DNA of 64,000 nucleotides from SB11 sp035906255 (GCA_035906255.1 JAMIFM010000029.1:62001-126000); one strand, 5' to 3'. Positions 15,710 to 24,970 are shown, counted from the stretch's first letter. Numbers and translations are program-made. Notes: generated by a model not told the origin, from the letters alone.

Positions 15710-17266
15710 CTACCTCGGCGTTAGCGTAATCACAGGGCACATCATTTCTTCAAGGCTTATACCGCCGTGCTGAAACGTGCCTTTGTAATAATTTACGTAG
15801 TAATTGTAGTTATTTGGGTAGGCAAAAAAGCTGTAATTATCAGCAAAGGCAAATGTTGAGCTAACGTGCAACTTTGGTAAAAAAGCATCGGCGGGGTTGC
15901 GCACCTCAAAAGCATCACCTTTATCGTAATTAAGGTTTTTACCTTGTTTGTAGCGCAGGTTGGTATTGGTATTGCGGTCGCCTATAATTTTCACGGGGTC
16001 TTTTACGCGCACACTGCCGTGGTCGGTAGTTATTACCAGTTTTATCTTTTTCTCGGCAATTTTTTTCAATGCTTCCCAAAGCGGAGAATGCTCAAACCAC
16101 GATTTGGTAACCGAACGGTAGGCCGCTTCGTCCTCGCTAAGTTCGCGCATCAGGCTCACATCGGTTCGGGCGTGGCTAAGGGCATCGACAAAGTTGTAAA
16201 CTATTACGTTTAACCGGTTGCTCATCATATTCATGATGTTTTCAGCCATGTCTTTACCCCCCTCAAGGTTGGTAACTTTTGTGTAGCTGGTTTTTATGTT
16301 ACGGCGCAGGCGTTGCAAATAATCGTTCAAAAATTCAAGTTCGTGCAGGTTTTTACCGCCCTCATCCTCGTCATTACTCCACAATTTGGGGAAACGCTTT
16401 TCCATATCGCTGGGCAATAACCCTGAGAAGATTGAATTGCGTGCATATTGTGTGGTAGTTGGTAAGATAGCCATGTACAGGTCTTCATCCTCCACCCTGA
16501 ACATTTCGGCAATAATGGGCTGTATCACCTTCCATTGGTCGTAGCGCAGGTTATCAATCAATAAAAAGAAAACAGGCTCGTCGCTGCCGTCAAGCAACGG
16601 CAATACCTTTTTGCGCAATAAAGTGTTGCTCATCACAGGCTTGCTGTCATCGTCGCTTTTCAGAAACTTTAAGTAGTTATCTTTTATAAAGCGCGAGAAG
16701 TTGTGATTAGCATCCGTCCGTTGGGTTTCAAGCACCTCTTGCATCCCCTCTTCGCCCGTTTGGCTCAGTTCCAAGTCCCAATACACCAACTTGCGGTATA
16801 TATTCTTCCACTCCTCAAAATCCATACGATCCATAAACGCCATACTGATAGCCCTAAACTCCTGCTGGTAGCCCATTGCCGTTTTTTCGCTTACCAAACG
16901 TTTGTTGTCAATCAGCTTTTTAAGCGAAAGCAGTATTTGGTTGGGGTTAACGGGTTTTATCAGGTAATCGGCAATTTTACTGCCGATGGCATCCTCCATT
17001 ATGTGTTCTTCTTCGCTTTTGGTAATCATTACCACCGGAATTAGCGGGAAATCGGCTTTTATGCGGCTAAGGGCTTCAAGGCCACTTATACCGGGCATAT
17101 TTTCATCAAGAAAAATTACGTCAAAGTGTTGCTTTTGAGTTTCTTCAATGGCATCAATACCATTGGTAACGGTAACTACGTCGTAGCCTTTGCTTTTCAG
17201 GAACAAGATGTGGGGCTTCAGCACATCTATTTCATCATCGGCCCAAAGTATTTTTGCGTTACTCAT
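15710..17266 (-). CDS. porX: PorX, response regulator with PglZ domain
   Basis: 518 aa. A REC domain (1-120) has Asp10, Asp11, phospho-acceptor Asp54 and Lys104. A helical linker follows, then a PglZ domain of the alkaline phosphatase superfamily from about 230: 'LLIDNLRYDQW', the Thr cluster at 270-272 in 'LPTTTQYARNSIFSG', 'DALSHARTD' and 'TTDHGSV'. This is the PorX architecture. PorX controls T9SS genes and gliding in other Bacteroidota, and its PglZ domain is a zinc phosphodiesterase. The partner histidine kinase PorY is not next door. A -7 box TACCTTTG lies at 17291-17284, close to the ATG. Confidence 0.93.
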   Translation of the reverse strand: MSNAKILWADDEIDVLKPHILFLKSKGYDVVTVTNGIDAIEETQKQHFDVIFLDENMPGISGLEALSRIKADFPLIPVVMITKSEEEHIMEDAIGSKIADYLIKPVNPNQILLSLKKLIDNKRLVSEKTAMGYQQEFRAISMAFMDRMDFEEWKNIYRKLVYWDLELSQTGEEGMQEVLETQRTDANHNFSRFIKDNYLKFLKSDDDSKPVMSNTLLRKKVLPLLDGSDEPVFFLLIDNLRYDQWKVIQPIIAEMFRVEDEDLYMAILPTTTQYARNSIFSGLLPSDMEKRFPKLWSNDEDEGGKNLHELEFLNDYLQRLRRNIKTSYTKVTNLEGGKDMAENIMNMMSNRLNVIVYNFVDALSHARTDVSLMRELSEDEAAYRSVTKSWFEHSPLWEALKKIAEKKIKLVITTDHGSVRVKDPVKIIGDRNTNTNLRYKQGKNLNYDKGDAFEVRNPADAFLPKLHVSSTFAFADNYSFFAYPNNYNYYVNYYKGTFQHGGISLEEMMCPVITLTPR

Positions 17267-17283
17267 AGTTTACTCGTTTGTTG

Positions 17284-17291
17284 CAAAGGTA
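17284..17291 (-). promoter_or_regulatory. porX promoter -7 box TACCTTTG
   Basis: Perfect TAnnTTTG on the - strand, 17 bases upstream of the porX ATG. Confidence 0.6.
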
Positions 17292-17348
17292 ACGAAGAAT
17301 CGGGCTTTTTATTTGAAGGTAAAGTGTGATAATCTGCAATTGCGTCAA

Positions 17349-17918
17349 TCACCGCCTGAAAAGAAAATCAAGCACATCGTTTAGCAACTCATTTAATAAG
17401 TAAAGGATATAGATAAGCAGTGCCAAGCCCAGAATAAATACCAACCAAGCCAACCCGATTGAAATAAGCCACTCTACAAAAATGTAAATAAGAATTATAA
17501 CAATAAAAACGACTATGTACAATACGAACTCACCCAAGCCGGTATCCCAAAAATCTTCAAAAAATGAACTGCTGTTTTGAGTTTGATTTTCTTTTGTATT
17601 ATTAATTGATTTTGCTTTGATTTTTGAGTTTTGTGTTGTTGTTTTTTTTGCTGATGAGACAGGTTGTTCGGCCTGTTTTTTAATTGCGGGTATTTGAGGC
17701 AAAGCAACGGTAGGGGCATTTATTATTTGCTTAGGTTGTATTATAGGTAAGGTTGTTTTTACGAATAAGGTTATTTGTTTTTTGGCAGTTTTGCGTTTAG
17801 CCGTTTGTTCTTTTTTTGGCTGTGCTTTTACTTTGGGTATGCGGCCAAACCTCTTGCTGCTGCAACTGCTTGACAGTATTAAAACAGCAACCGATGTAAT
17901 AAGTATATTGTTTTTCAT
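17349..17918 (-). CDS. Hypothetical lipoprotein with two membrane segments
   Basis: 189 aa. A lipobox 'LSSSCSS' is near residue 19. A long Lys/Thr/Gln-rich low-complexity linker (about 30-120) follows, and two strongly hydrophobic segments lie at about 130-150 and 153-172. A lipoprotein with further membrane segments is unusual. No domain is recognised. It sits between porX and the CsgG-like gene, after a terminator at 17936-17969, so it is probably transcribed separately. Confidence 0.6.
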   Translation of the reverse strand: MKNNILITSVAVLILSSSCSSKRFGRIPKVKAQPKKEQTAKRKTAKKQITLFVKTTLPIIQPKQIINAPTVALPQIPAIKKQAEQPVSSAKKTTTQNSKIKAKSINNTKENQTQNSSSFFEDFWDTGLGEFVLYIVVFIVIILIYIFVEWLISIGLAWLVFILGLALLIYILYLLNELLNDVLDFLFRR

Positions 17919-17935
17919 AACTGTTGGTGGTTAAA

Positions 17936-17969
17936 GCCCCCTTTTCCGAAATATATCAAAAAAGGGGGC
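17936..17969 (-). terminator. Terminator of the CsgG-like gene
   Basis: GCCCCCTTTT / AAAAGGGGGC arms (17936-17945, 17960-17969) with a 14-base loop. On the - strand a TTTAACC follows. It lies just after the stop of the gene at 17978-19108. Confidence 0.7.
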
Positions 17970-17977
17970 GTATATTT

Positions 17978-19108
17978 TTACTTTGAATAATCTGTTCTTT
18001 TGGCATTGAAACCGAAGGTAATACCTGCACGCCAGTTATCGCGAGCGGGAACTACATAGATGTTTACAGGGATATTAACCCTGCCCGATTTAAATGATTT
18101 ACCTACGGCAAACACAAAACCTGAGCTAAACTCGAGTTTACCACGTGCATCCAGTTGTTTTTCGGTTTCTACAGGGATGGGTAGCAGTTTGCCGTTACTG
18201 TCTCTTTTGTCCCAATCCTGCACGCGTACCCACTTATTTTCGTAATAAAAACCTTCGGCTTTGGGTATAAGGCTGATGGTTGGACCAAAGGCAAACTCCC
18301 AACCGCTTTTATTGCTGCGGAAACCGTGCAAAAAAGTCATAGAGGGGCTAAACATCCCTTGGTCTAACCCGTTAATAGCCGGAATTAATTCAAACAATGC
18401 CTGAAAGTTACCCGAGTTTAGGTATTGAAATTCTTTTTGATACCCGAACATGGTCATAAAAGGGTTGGCATTATAACCGCCTTGGTTGGTAGGGGCACTT
18501 AGCCTTCTTGCTGTGGGGCCTCCTAAGTATGTAATCCCTGTGCGTGGGCCGCTAAGTACCAGTTTGGTTACACCGGGGTTGTTCACTTCGCTTTCATAAG
18601 CCTCTTCTTTTGATAAGGTTCGATAGGTAAGTTCATTGTACGATAAGCCCCAAAACTTGCGCACGCTCATGTGTATCATATTGGGTAATTCTTCGGGGAT
18701 GTTTTGAAACTCCAATACCTGCGATTTTTCGAGTGTATTATCCTTTACGTTAAACAATCGCATAATTACTATGATATGCTTGCCGTAATTCTCAATACTG
18801 CCGCTAAGGGCTTTAGATGCGTTTAAATAATGTGCTGCCTGCATAATGCAGCTTTTGCCGAAGCAAGTATCTAATTTTAAGCGTTGGGCTGAAAGAATGC
18901 CTTTCAAATCTTGGCGGTTAATCACCTCAAACTGGTCGGTTTTTTCAACTTCAAGCCTAAACAGGTTTCCGCAATCATCAGAGCTGTAGGTTACATTAAG
19001 GGCTTCAAAGTTTAGTACCGCTATTACGGGTTTTTGAGCGAAGGTGGTGTTGGCAGTAAAAACTGCTACTGCAAATGCTATCAGGGTAAAAAGGTTTTTT
19101 GCTTTCAT
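17978..19108 (-). CDS. Secreted protein, CsgG/FlgO-like N-terminus and barrel-like C-terminus
   Basis: 376 aa with a signal peptide ending at TTFAQ. Residues 26-145 ('IAVLNFEALNVTYSSDDCGNLFRLEVEKT', 'FEVINRQDL', 'LNASKALSGSIENYG') resemble the CsgG/FlgO nucleotide-binding-like fold. Residues about 190-376 alternate aromatic and polar residues like an outer membrane barrel and end in 'WRAGITFGFNAK'. Two parts in one protein suggest an envelope factor that senses or anchors something; the role is unknown. It is alone on its strand, between the lipoprotein gene and dgkA. Confidence 0.6.
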   Translation of the reverse strand: MKAKNLFTLIAFAVAVFTANTTFAQKPVIAVLNFEALNVTYSSDDCGNLFRLEVEKTDQFEVINRQDLKGILSAQRLKLDTCFGKSCIMQAAHYLNASKALSGSIENYGKHIIVIMRLFNVKDNTLEKSQVLEFQNIPEELPNMIHMSVRKFWGLSYNELTYRTLSKEEAYESEVNNPGVTKLVLSGPRTGITYLGGPTARRLSAPTNQGGYNANPFMTMFGYQKEFQYLNSGNFQALFELIPAINGLDQGMFSPSMTFLHGFRSNKSGWEFAFGPTISLIPKAEGFYYENKWVRVQDWDKRDSNGKLLPIPVETEKQLDARGKLEFSSGFVFAVGKSFKSGRVNIPVNIYVVPARDNWRAGITFGFNAKRTDYSK

Positions 19109-19578
19109 GGTATTTGTTTTTTTGATGAAGCAAAGTTGACTCTTACCAACCCCTTATTTAAAAGGCTTACTGCAAGCTGTGTATTTTGTTTTAGTGTTTT
19201 TTGCGGGTACGCGATAAGAACTCAATAAGTAGTTGCAAAAATTGCAAATCAACATTTCTACGAGGGTGTTTTTGGCGTTTAGTCGTATTTTGGGGATGCT
19301 CTCGGCGCGTATTAAGCCTACATTTTTTAGAGAGGGTGTTGCAAAAGTCTATTTTCACCTAAACGGCGAATGAACATACTCATGCTGCCACAAAGGCACG
19401 AAGACGCAAAGCATTTGTATTACGAACTTATTGACTTTGTGGCAAAATAAGCAGCAAGCATTTTCAGTTCAACAAAACGCGAAAGAAATGTAGTTTTAAC
19501 TTTTGAGACCATCCTACACGACTTAATGGAGCAGGATTTTATATTCTGCATTACAACGGGTTTTATCCGTTATTGCTA
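19109..19578. other. Gene-free stretch with short dispersed repeat
   Basis: No ORF is credible here. Near 19389 it has 'gccacaaaggcacgaagacg' followed by CAAAGC, a dispersed motif of Bacteroidota genomes, and near 19550 the weak hairpin AACGG/CCGTT. It probably holds the promoter of the 17978-19108 gene, with A/T-rich bases at 19109-19140, but no clear -7 box. Confidence 0.5.
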
Positions 19579-19953
19579 TTAAACCAAATAGGGAAAAAAG
19601 ACTAATACGCCGATAACTGCGGCAGTTATAGCGGCTATTAAAACAGCTCCGGCGGCAACATCTTTTACCCAGCCTGCCTTTGGGTTTTGTTGGGGCGAAA
19701 CTAAATCTACCAGTTTTTCAATGGCACTGTTTATTGCTTCGGCCACTAATACAATGCCGATGGCAAGGATTATAAACAACCACTCGGTGCGGGTAATATC
19801 AAAAACAAAGCCTGCTATTATAACTGCGATGGCCGCAAACGAATGAAAGCGGAAATTAAACTCTGATGAGAGTACTTTGGCAATGCCCGAAAAGGCATAC
19901 TTAAAAGAGGTAAGAAACTTTGTGGGGGTTGTATGGCTACCCTGCTTACGCAT
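19579..19953 (-). CDS. dgkA: Diacylglycerol kinase
   Basis: 124 aa from ATG at 19953; ATG at 19968 is also possible. Three membrane segments and the motif 'EAINSAIEKLVDLVSP' identify the prokaryotic DagK family, which phosphorylates diacylglycerol (or undecaprenol) in the inner membrane. The N-terminal 'SFKYAFSGIAKVLSSEFNFRFH' also fits. It overlaps the end of ribH by 8 bases and is the last gene of the ribH operon. Confidence 0.88.
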   Translation of the reverse strand: MRKQGSHTTPTKFLTSFKYAFSGIAKVLSSEFNFRFHSFAAIAVIIAGFVFDITRTEWLFIILAIGIVLVAEAINSAIEKLVDLVSPQQNPKAGWVKDVAAGAVLIAAITAAVIGVLVFFPYLV

Positions 19954-20434
19954 TTTTTTGCAAGGCAATCATTTGCAAGGCAGTAGCAGCAGCTTCAACT
20001 CCTTTATTGCCATGCTTACCTCCTGAACGGTCTAATGCCTGTTGTTGGTTATCAGTAGTTAATACTCCAAAAATTACAGGTTTATTATGGTTTAGTCCCA
20101 CGTTCATAATGCCGTTGGCGGCTGCATCGCAAATAAAATCAAAGTGGCGGGTTTCGCCCTGTATCACACAACCGATAGTAATAACGGCATCAATGCCTTC
20201 TTTTTTTGCCAGTAGTTGTGCGCCCAAGGCCAACTCAAAAGTACCGGGCACATATACCGTAGTAATGTTTTTGGCCTTTACACCGTTTTCGGTAAGGCAT
20301 TCAACCGCACCTTTCAGCAAGGCACCCGTAACTTCTTCGTTCCATTTAGAAACAACAATGCCCACGCGGTATTTGATTCCGTTGGGCAGTTGTGCGGCAT
20401 CAATAGCCGATAAATTTTTGAGGCTGGTAGCCAT
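19946..20434 (-). CDS. ribH: 6,7-dimethyl-8-ribityllumazine synthase
   Basis: 162 aa. The family patterns 'VVSKWNEEVTGALLKGAVECL' (substrate-binding Trp), 'VPGTFELALGAQLL', 'GCVIQGETRHFDFICDAA' and 'PVIFGVLTTDNQQQALDRSGGKHGNKG' are all present. The enzyme makes the riboflavin precursor from 5-amino-6-ribitylaminouracil and dihydroxybutanone phosphate. It is in a - strand run of TPR gene, ribH and dgkA, with an 8-base gap upstream. Confidence 0.95.
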   Translation of the reverse strand: MATSLKNLSAIDAAQLPNGIKYRVGIVVSKWNEEVTGALLKGAVECLTENGVKAKNITTVYVPGTFELALGAQLLAKKEGIDAVITIGCVIQGETRHFDFICDAAANGIMNVGLNHNKPVIFGVLTTDNQQQALDRSGGKHGNKGVEAAATALQMIALQKNA

Positions 20435-20442
20435 CGTATGTC

Positions 20443-21144
20443 TTAAAAATCAAAGCTGTTAACGCCTGCTTTTGCACTGGCACGTGCAATGTATTTTTCA
20501 ATATCGCGGGCGGTTTCGCTTTCGTTAAACTCTTTCTTAATGCGGGTGTAAGTAGCTGCTGCCTCTTTGTGTTTACCAAGGTTTTCTTGTACCAGTCCCA
20601 GTTTTTTCAGCATCACAGGGGTTGAATATGGGTTGGCAGAAAAGTTGGCCGCTTTTTGGTAGCTGCTTTCTGCTTCATCCATATTACCCAATTCGCTTTG
20701 GCAATCGCCAACAAGACCGATAACCATCGGGCGAATTAGCTCATCATCTAATTTAAATTTTTCAAGGTAAGTAAGGGCTGTGGTATAATCACCTTTAACC
20801 ATATAGGCTTTGCCGGCCATCAATGCTGCTTTTTGTGCAGCTTTTGTACCGCTGTACTCTTCTACAAATTCAATAGCTCCAATAGGCTCTTCAGCTTTTG
20901 GGTTGCCATTCAATACCAAATCAAAAGAGTCTTTTGAAAAATAATACTCCATCATCCAAAGCCTCGAGTTGGCTTCGGCCTCTTTAGTATCATTCATATA
21001 GGTAAGACCAAAAAAACCGACAATAGCCAGCACCAACACACCGGCTCCAATTTGCACGGCACGTTTATTTTTTTGGTAAAACTGTTCAACCTTGCTTACG
21101 CCGCCGCCCAGTTGTTCATCAATAGTTTCTTTTATTTCGCTCAT
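20443..21144 (-). CDS. Membrane-anchored TPR protein (YfgM-like)
   Basis: 233 aa. One membrane segment lies at about 33-52 ('AVQIGAGVLVLAIVGFFGL'). TPR repeats follow from about 65 to the C-terminus, with typical 'A..Y...G.Y..A...Y/L' patterns. This is the YfgM/Tol-Pal-related organisation of a tethered helper protein in the envelope. It is 8 bases upstream of ribH and follows pdhA by 25 bases; these distances suggest a run of cotranscribed genes with no shared pathway. Confidence 0.75.
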   Translation of the reverse strand: MSEIKETIDEQLGGGVSKVEQFYQKNKRAVQIGAGVLVLAIVGFFGLTYMNDTKEAEANSRLWMMEYYFSKDSFDLVLNGNPKAEEPIGAIEFVEEYSGTKAAQKAALMAGKAYMVKGDYTTALTYLEKFKLDDELIRPMVIGLVGDCQSELGNMDEAESSYQKAANFSANPYSTPVMLKKLGLVQENLGKHKEAAATYTRIKKEFNESETARDIEKYIARASAKAGVNSFDF

Positions 21145-21169
21145 TGTGTTGTTTCTCTACGGTTTGGGG

Positions 21170-22174
21170 TTAGTCCATTATAAAAGGATAGTTTGCCTCT
21201 TGGTACACATCGCTGTATATTTCAGAAGCATCAGGATAGGGTGAGTTTTCAGCAAACTCAACGCTATCGTTCACAATTTTCTCAATTTTTTCTTCAAGTT
21301 CTTCCAATTGTTTTTCGTTCAGCCATTTATTTGACAGTATTGTGGCTTTTACTTTCTCAATCGGGTCTTGGTTTTTATAGTCTTCTACTTCTTCTTTGGT
21401 GCGGTATTTAGCGGGGTCGCTCATACTATGACCACGGTAGCGGTAGGTACGTATTTCTAAAAATGTAGGGCCGTCGCCTTTGCGTGCGCGTTGCACAGCT
21501 TCGTCCATTGCCTCGTGCACAGCTTCAACGGTCATCCCGTCAACAGCAGCATTCGGCATCTCAAACGCATCGCCTATTTTGTGTATATCCAGCATATTGG
21601 TAGTACGTTGTACTGAGGTACCCATAGCATATCCGTTGTTTTCACACACAAATATCACAGGCAACTTCCACAACATAGCCATGTTAAATGCTTCGTTTAA
21701 TGCTCCTTGACGCACAGCACCATCGCCCATAAAACACACACACACGTTTTTAGTGCCGTTGTATTGCTCAGCAAAGGCAATACCTGCACCCAAAGGTATT
21801 TGGCCGCCCACAATACCGTGACCGCCAAAAAAGTTGTGCTCTTTGCTAAACATGTGCATACTGCCGCCCTTGCCCTTGCTGCAACCATCTATCTTTCCGT
21901 ATAGTTCGGCCATTATAGCATTGGCACTAATGCCGCAACCCAACGCGTGGGCGTGGTCGCGGTATGCAGTAATAATTTTATCGTCTTTGGTAACGGCACT
22001 CATAGTACCGGCCACCACAGCTTCCTGCCCTATGTATAAGTGGCAAAAACCTTTAATCTTTTGCTGTCCGTATAGCTGTGCCGATTTCTCTTCAAAACGG
22101 CGCATCAACAGCATCTCATCGTACCACTTCACGTAGGTTTCTTTACCAAACTTTGCTTGCGCTTTCTTAGCCAT
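21170..22174 (-). CDS. pdhA: Pyruvate dehydrogenase E1 component, alpha subunit
   Basis: 334 aa from ATG at 22174. A longer reading to 22216 begins upstream of a consensus -7 box on the - strand (22201-22194, TATTTTTG), so it is not the real start. The TPP motif is GDG followed by 'AVRQGALNEAFNMA' and ENN. The phosphorylation-loop region 'YRYRGHSMSDP' is also present. The protein pairs with an E1 beta subunit that is not in this window. It decarboxylates pyruvate to feed acetyl-CoA. Confidence 0.93.
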   Translation of the reverse strand: MAKKAQAKFGKETYVKWYDEMLLMRRFEEKSAQLYGQQKIKGFCHLYIGQEAVVAGTMSAVTKDDKIITAYRDHAHALGCGISANAIMAELYGKIDGCSKGKGGSMHMFSKEHNFFGGHGIVGGQIPLGAGIAFAEQYNGTKNVCVCFMGDGAVRQGALNEAFNMAMLWKLPVIFVCENNGYAMGTSVQRTTNMLDIHKIGDAFEMPNAAVDGMTVEAVHEAMDEAVQRARKGDGPTFLEIRTYRYRGHSMSDPAKYRTKEEVEDYKNQDPIEKVKATILSNKWLNEKQLEELEEKIEKIVNDSVEFAENSPYPDASEIYSDVYQEANYPFIMD

Positions 22175-22193
22175 GTTATTTTTTAAAGAATTG

Positions 22194-22201
22194 CAAAAAT
22201 A
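22194..22201 (-). promoter_or_regulatory. pdhA promoter -7 box TATTTTTG
   Basis: Exact TAnnTTTG on the - strand, 19 bases upstream of the ATG at 22174, which supports that start over 22216. Confidence 0.6.
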
Positions 22202-22396
22202 GACTTTTTTACACATTTCAAAAACTCATATTAGGCTTGGCGACTATATTATACTTAGCCCCCCCTTTAGTAAGCCTCTGATTGTGTCGGTTTAATTTGT
22301 AACAGATTGATTATAAAATAATAATACTGCTACTGCGACTAATATTTTGTAACTTTACTACTACTATTTAACTAACCACTAAACCGAACTACCGTT

Positions 22397-23125
22397 ATGA
22401 AAAACTTTTTACTCCTTTTTCTTTGGGCTACGTTTTCCGTCGTTCAAACTGCGTATGGCCAAAAAACCAATACGCTTCCTAATAAGCAACAAGACCAACA
22501 GGTACAGCAACAGCAGCAAAAGAAACCGCCGCCTTATGTTTTTAAAACAGATTATGATGTGAAGATGAAAGAGGTGGATACAAAGGTGAACAACGCTGTG
22601 GGCACTGCACTTACGTTGAAAAAAGAACTTGGCGGCAAGCTTGATAAAGTGGACGAACTTGACAGCAAGATGCAACAGGTGGAAGAAATTTTGAATTCGG
22701 CAAATTTTAAAATCAGTTTAACATCGGACTCACTAAAAAAAACCCGTTTTTCAGTAGAAGAAATAAAAGCCGAAACCGATAAAAAAATTGGAGAACTAAA
22801 TGCCAATGCAAGCAAGCAACAAACTTTTATTTGGGGGGCAATGGCATTGGCACTATTGCTAAGTTTAGGCTTGGTGTTGCTGATGAATAACAGGCTACGC
22901 AAACAAAGAAACGCTATGTTTCGCCAATCAGAAGAGTTTAACAGCCGCTTGGTTACTGAGCTTGAAAAACAAAGCAAGACAACAGGCGATGAATTGGTGC
23001 AGTTTAAAATGCGGATGCAAGACGATGTGAACCGCATACGCACTGAAATCCGCTCGAACAATGAGGCGGCAACGGCGCAATTAAATGCAATAATTGAGCG
23101 GTTGGATGCGCCTAAGGAGGTATAG
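22397..23125 (+). CDS. Membrane protein with signal peptide and coiled coils
   Basis: 242 aa. A signal peptide (ending 'TAYGQ') is followed by a Gln/Pro-rich segment, a coiled coil of about 55-140, a membrane segment near 148-165 ('TFIWGAMALALLLSLGLVLL'), and a second cytoplasmic-side coiled coil to the end. Not recognised; it may span the inner membrane as a structural or signalling protein. TAACTTTAC at 22350-22358 is a -7-like box. A perfect hairpin at 23159-23189 follows the gene. Confidence 0.65.
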   Translation: MKNFLLLFLWATFSVVQTAYGQKTNTLPNKQQDQQVQQQQQKKPPPYVFKTDYDVKMKEVDTKVNNAVGTALTLKKELGGKLDKVDELDSKMQQVEEILNSANFKISLTSDSLKKTRFSVEEIKAETDKKIGELNANASKQQTFIWGAMALALLLSLGLVLLMNNRLRKQRNAMFRQSEEFNSRLVTELEKQSKTTGDELVQFKMRMQDDVNRIRTEIRSNNEAATAQLNAIIERLDAPKEV

Positions 23126-23158
23126 TCTGAATATAAAATTCAGGCCTTTTGCAGGTAA

Positions 23159-23189
23159 CGTTCCGAATGGTTTTAAACCATTCGGAACG
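23159..23189 (+). terminator. 15-bp perfect hairpin after the coiled-coil gene
   Basis: CGTTCCGAATGGTTT and its complement with a single T between (23159-23173, 23175-23189), followed by AATTTTTG. It may terminate both the + gene ending at 23125 and, less well, the - gene ending at 23229. Confidence 0.7.
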
Positions 23190-23228
23190 AATTTTTGCAA
23201 TGAAGGCAGGCTTTATGTCCGGCGATAG

Positions 23229-23870
23229 CTAATCCAAAAAAGCAATCTTTCTTGTTGCTATCAGTTTCCTTCTATCCGATTTTTTTAAATCGCTGTTATT
23301 GAGAATTATAGCTGTTATACTTGGTGATTTAGCCAGCCTAGTAATATCATTTATTAATTTTTTATCAGTAATCCCTTCCATATTAATTGTTAAAAATTTT
23401 AACTTCTTTAATCCCAATACCCCTTCTGGTATTTTAGTAATTGTGTTTCTTTCTCCAGAAAGGTCTATGATCTCCAAGTTTTCACAAAATTTAAGACTAT
23501 CAGGAATTGACAAATCATCTATTGAACCTTCGATTTCCAAACATCTAAGTTTGGTTAAAAAACCAATGTGATTAGACATTCTTAACACCCCTTTACCTGT
23601 GATTTCCAATTCAATAACATTATTAAAAAGAGCAATGTTATCGCTGATATTGATGTATTTACTTTTAAGACTATCTTGAAGCAAAAGCGAACATATTGAG
23701 TCGGGAGGCACGCGAAAGGATTTATGGTTATCGATATCATACTCTTGGTAACAGAACACAATTTCATTCATATAATTCTGCACCCAGTTGTGTTTTAACC
23801 TAAGCAACGAGTCTTGCCCTCTTACAATTCCAAATAATGGTATAACAACTATTAGTAAAAATATTCTCAT
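23229..23870 (-). CDS. Secreted leucine-rich-repeat-like protein
   Basis: 213 aa with a short signal peptide (to 'VRGQ'). Regular 'L..L..L.I...' spacing at about 85-180 ('LTKLRCLEIEG', 'CENLEIIDLSG', 'LKKLKFLTINMEG') shows leucine-rich repeats. No catalytic motif. AT-rich codon use (many AAA, ATT) differs slightly from flanking core genes. It is alone between two hairpins and downstream of the threonine dehydrogenase gene. The role is unknown, probably binding. Confidence 0.65.
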   Translation of the reverse strand: MRIFLLIVVIPLFGIVRGQDSLLRLKHNWVQNYMNEIVFCYQEYDIDNHKSFRVPPDSICSLLLQDSLKSKYINISDNIALFNNVIELEITGKGVLRMSNHIGFLTKLRCLEIEGSIDDLSIPDSLKFCENLEIIDLSGERNTITKIPEGVLGLKKLKFLTINMEGITDKKLINDITRLAKSPSITAIILNNSDLKKSDRRKLIATRKIAFLD

Positions 23871-23903
23871 TGTACGAAGTAGAACAGAGATAAGAAATAA
23901 AAA

Positions 23904-23928
23904 TGGCTCTACGTTTAACGTCGAGCCA
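23904..23928 (-). terminator. Terminator of the threonine dehydrogenase gene
   Basis: TGGCTC-T-ACGTT / AACGT-C-GAGCCA hairpin. On the - strand it is followed by TTTTTATTTCTT. Confidence 0.72.
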
Positions 23929-23959
23929 CAATATAAATTTATAGTAAATTCAGTATGGA

Positions 23960-24928
23960 TTAGCTATTGGCCATCATACGCTTCAAATTCTCAAGCATAT
24001 CTTTGGTCATAGCATCAAGGTCGTACTTAGGTTGCCAGCCCCAATCAGCGCGCGCTACACTATCATCAATACTATCGGGCCAACTGGCAGCTATTGCCTT
24101 GCGTACTTGGTCAATATCATAACTCATCGTAAAACCGGGCATTACCTTAGCAATGCTGGCTGCAATTTCTTCAGGGTTAAAGCTCATACCTGCCACATTG
24201 TAGCTGCTGCGTATGGTAAGTTTATCCGCAGGGGCTTCCATCAGGCTGATAGTGGCATTCAGCGCATCAGGCATATACAACATGGGCAATGTTGAATCTT
24301 GTGGCAAGAAGCACGAAAATTTATTGTGTTTCAACGCCTCGTGGTAAATATCAACGGCATAATCCGTAGTGCCGCCACCGGGGGCTGATTTATAGCCTAT
24401 TAAACCGGGGTAGCGTATGCTGCGCACATCCACACCGTATTTTTTAAAATAATACTCGCAATAACGCTCGCCTGCCTGCTTGCTGATACCGTAAATAGTA
24501 TTAGGATCCATCACGCAATGTTGCGGGGTATTTACAGCAGGAGTATTTGGGCCAAAAACGGCAATACTGCTGGGCCAGTATATTTTACCCGTTTTGTATT
24601 CAATAGCAGCGTCTAACACATTAAACAAGCCATCCATGTTCAGTTCCCATGCAAACTTGGGGTGCTTTTCAGCCGTAGCCGAAAGTAATGCTGCCAAGTG
24701 GTACACTTGTTTGGGTTTGTATTTGGTAAACAATTCGGCAAGGCGGGGTTTATCCAGCACATCCAGCACCTCGTAGGGGCCTGTTTGGGTAAGTACTGCA
24801 TTCACATCAGCAGCGGGCTTCACGTCACTGGCTACCACGTTACTGCCGCCGTGCAATGCGCGCAGTGCTTCTACCAGTTCAGTTCCCAATTGGCCTGCTG
24901 AGCCTATTACCAAAATTGTGTCGTTCAT
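23960..24928 (-). CDS. NAD-dependent epimerase-family L-threonine 3-dehydrogenase
   Basis: 322 aa with a Rossmann 'VIGSAGQLG' at 7-15 and the SDR dyad YGISK near 145. The sequence 'YHLAALLSATAEKHP', 'IYWPSSIAVFGPNTP' and 'IRYPGLIGYKSAPGGGTTDYAVDIYHEAL' is typical of the short-chain threonine dehydrogenases, which oxidise threonine to 2-amino-3-oxobutyrate for glycine production. Length fits. A -7-like TAAATTCG is at 24958-24951. The partner lyase (Kbl) is not nearby. The substrate is inferred from family similarity; other extended SDR epimerases remain possible. Confidence 0.8.
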   Translation of the reverse strand: MNDTILVIGSAGQLGTELVEALRALHGGSNVVASDVKPAADVNAVLTQTGPYEVLDVLDKPRLAELFTKYKPKQVYHLAALLSATAEKHPKFAWELNMDGLFNVLDAAIEYKTGKIYWPSSIAVFGPNTPAVNTPQHCVMDPNTIYGISKQAGERYCEYYFKKYGVDVRSIRYPGLIGYKSAPGGGTTDYAVDIYHEALKHNKFSCFLPQDSTLPMLYMPDALNATISLMEAPADKLTIRSSYNVAGMSFNPEEIAASIAKVMPGFTMSYDIDQVRKAIAASWPDSIDDSVARADWGWQPKYDLDAMTKDMLENLKRMMANS

Positions 24929-24970
24929 TGTTGTATTGATTTTGAGGATGCGAATTTAAACGGTAGCGGC

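Noticed and set aside
15544..15729. 61-aa reading in repeat block
   Set aside because: Same repeat modules; no family resemblance.
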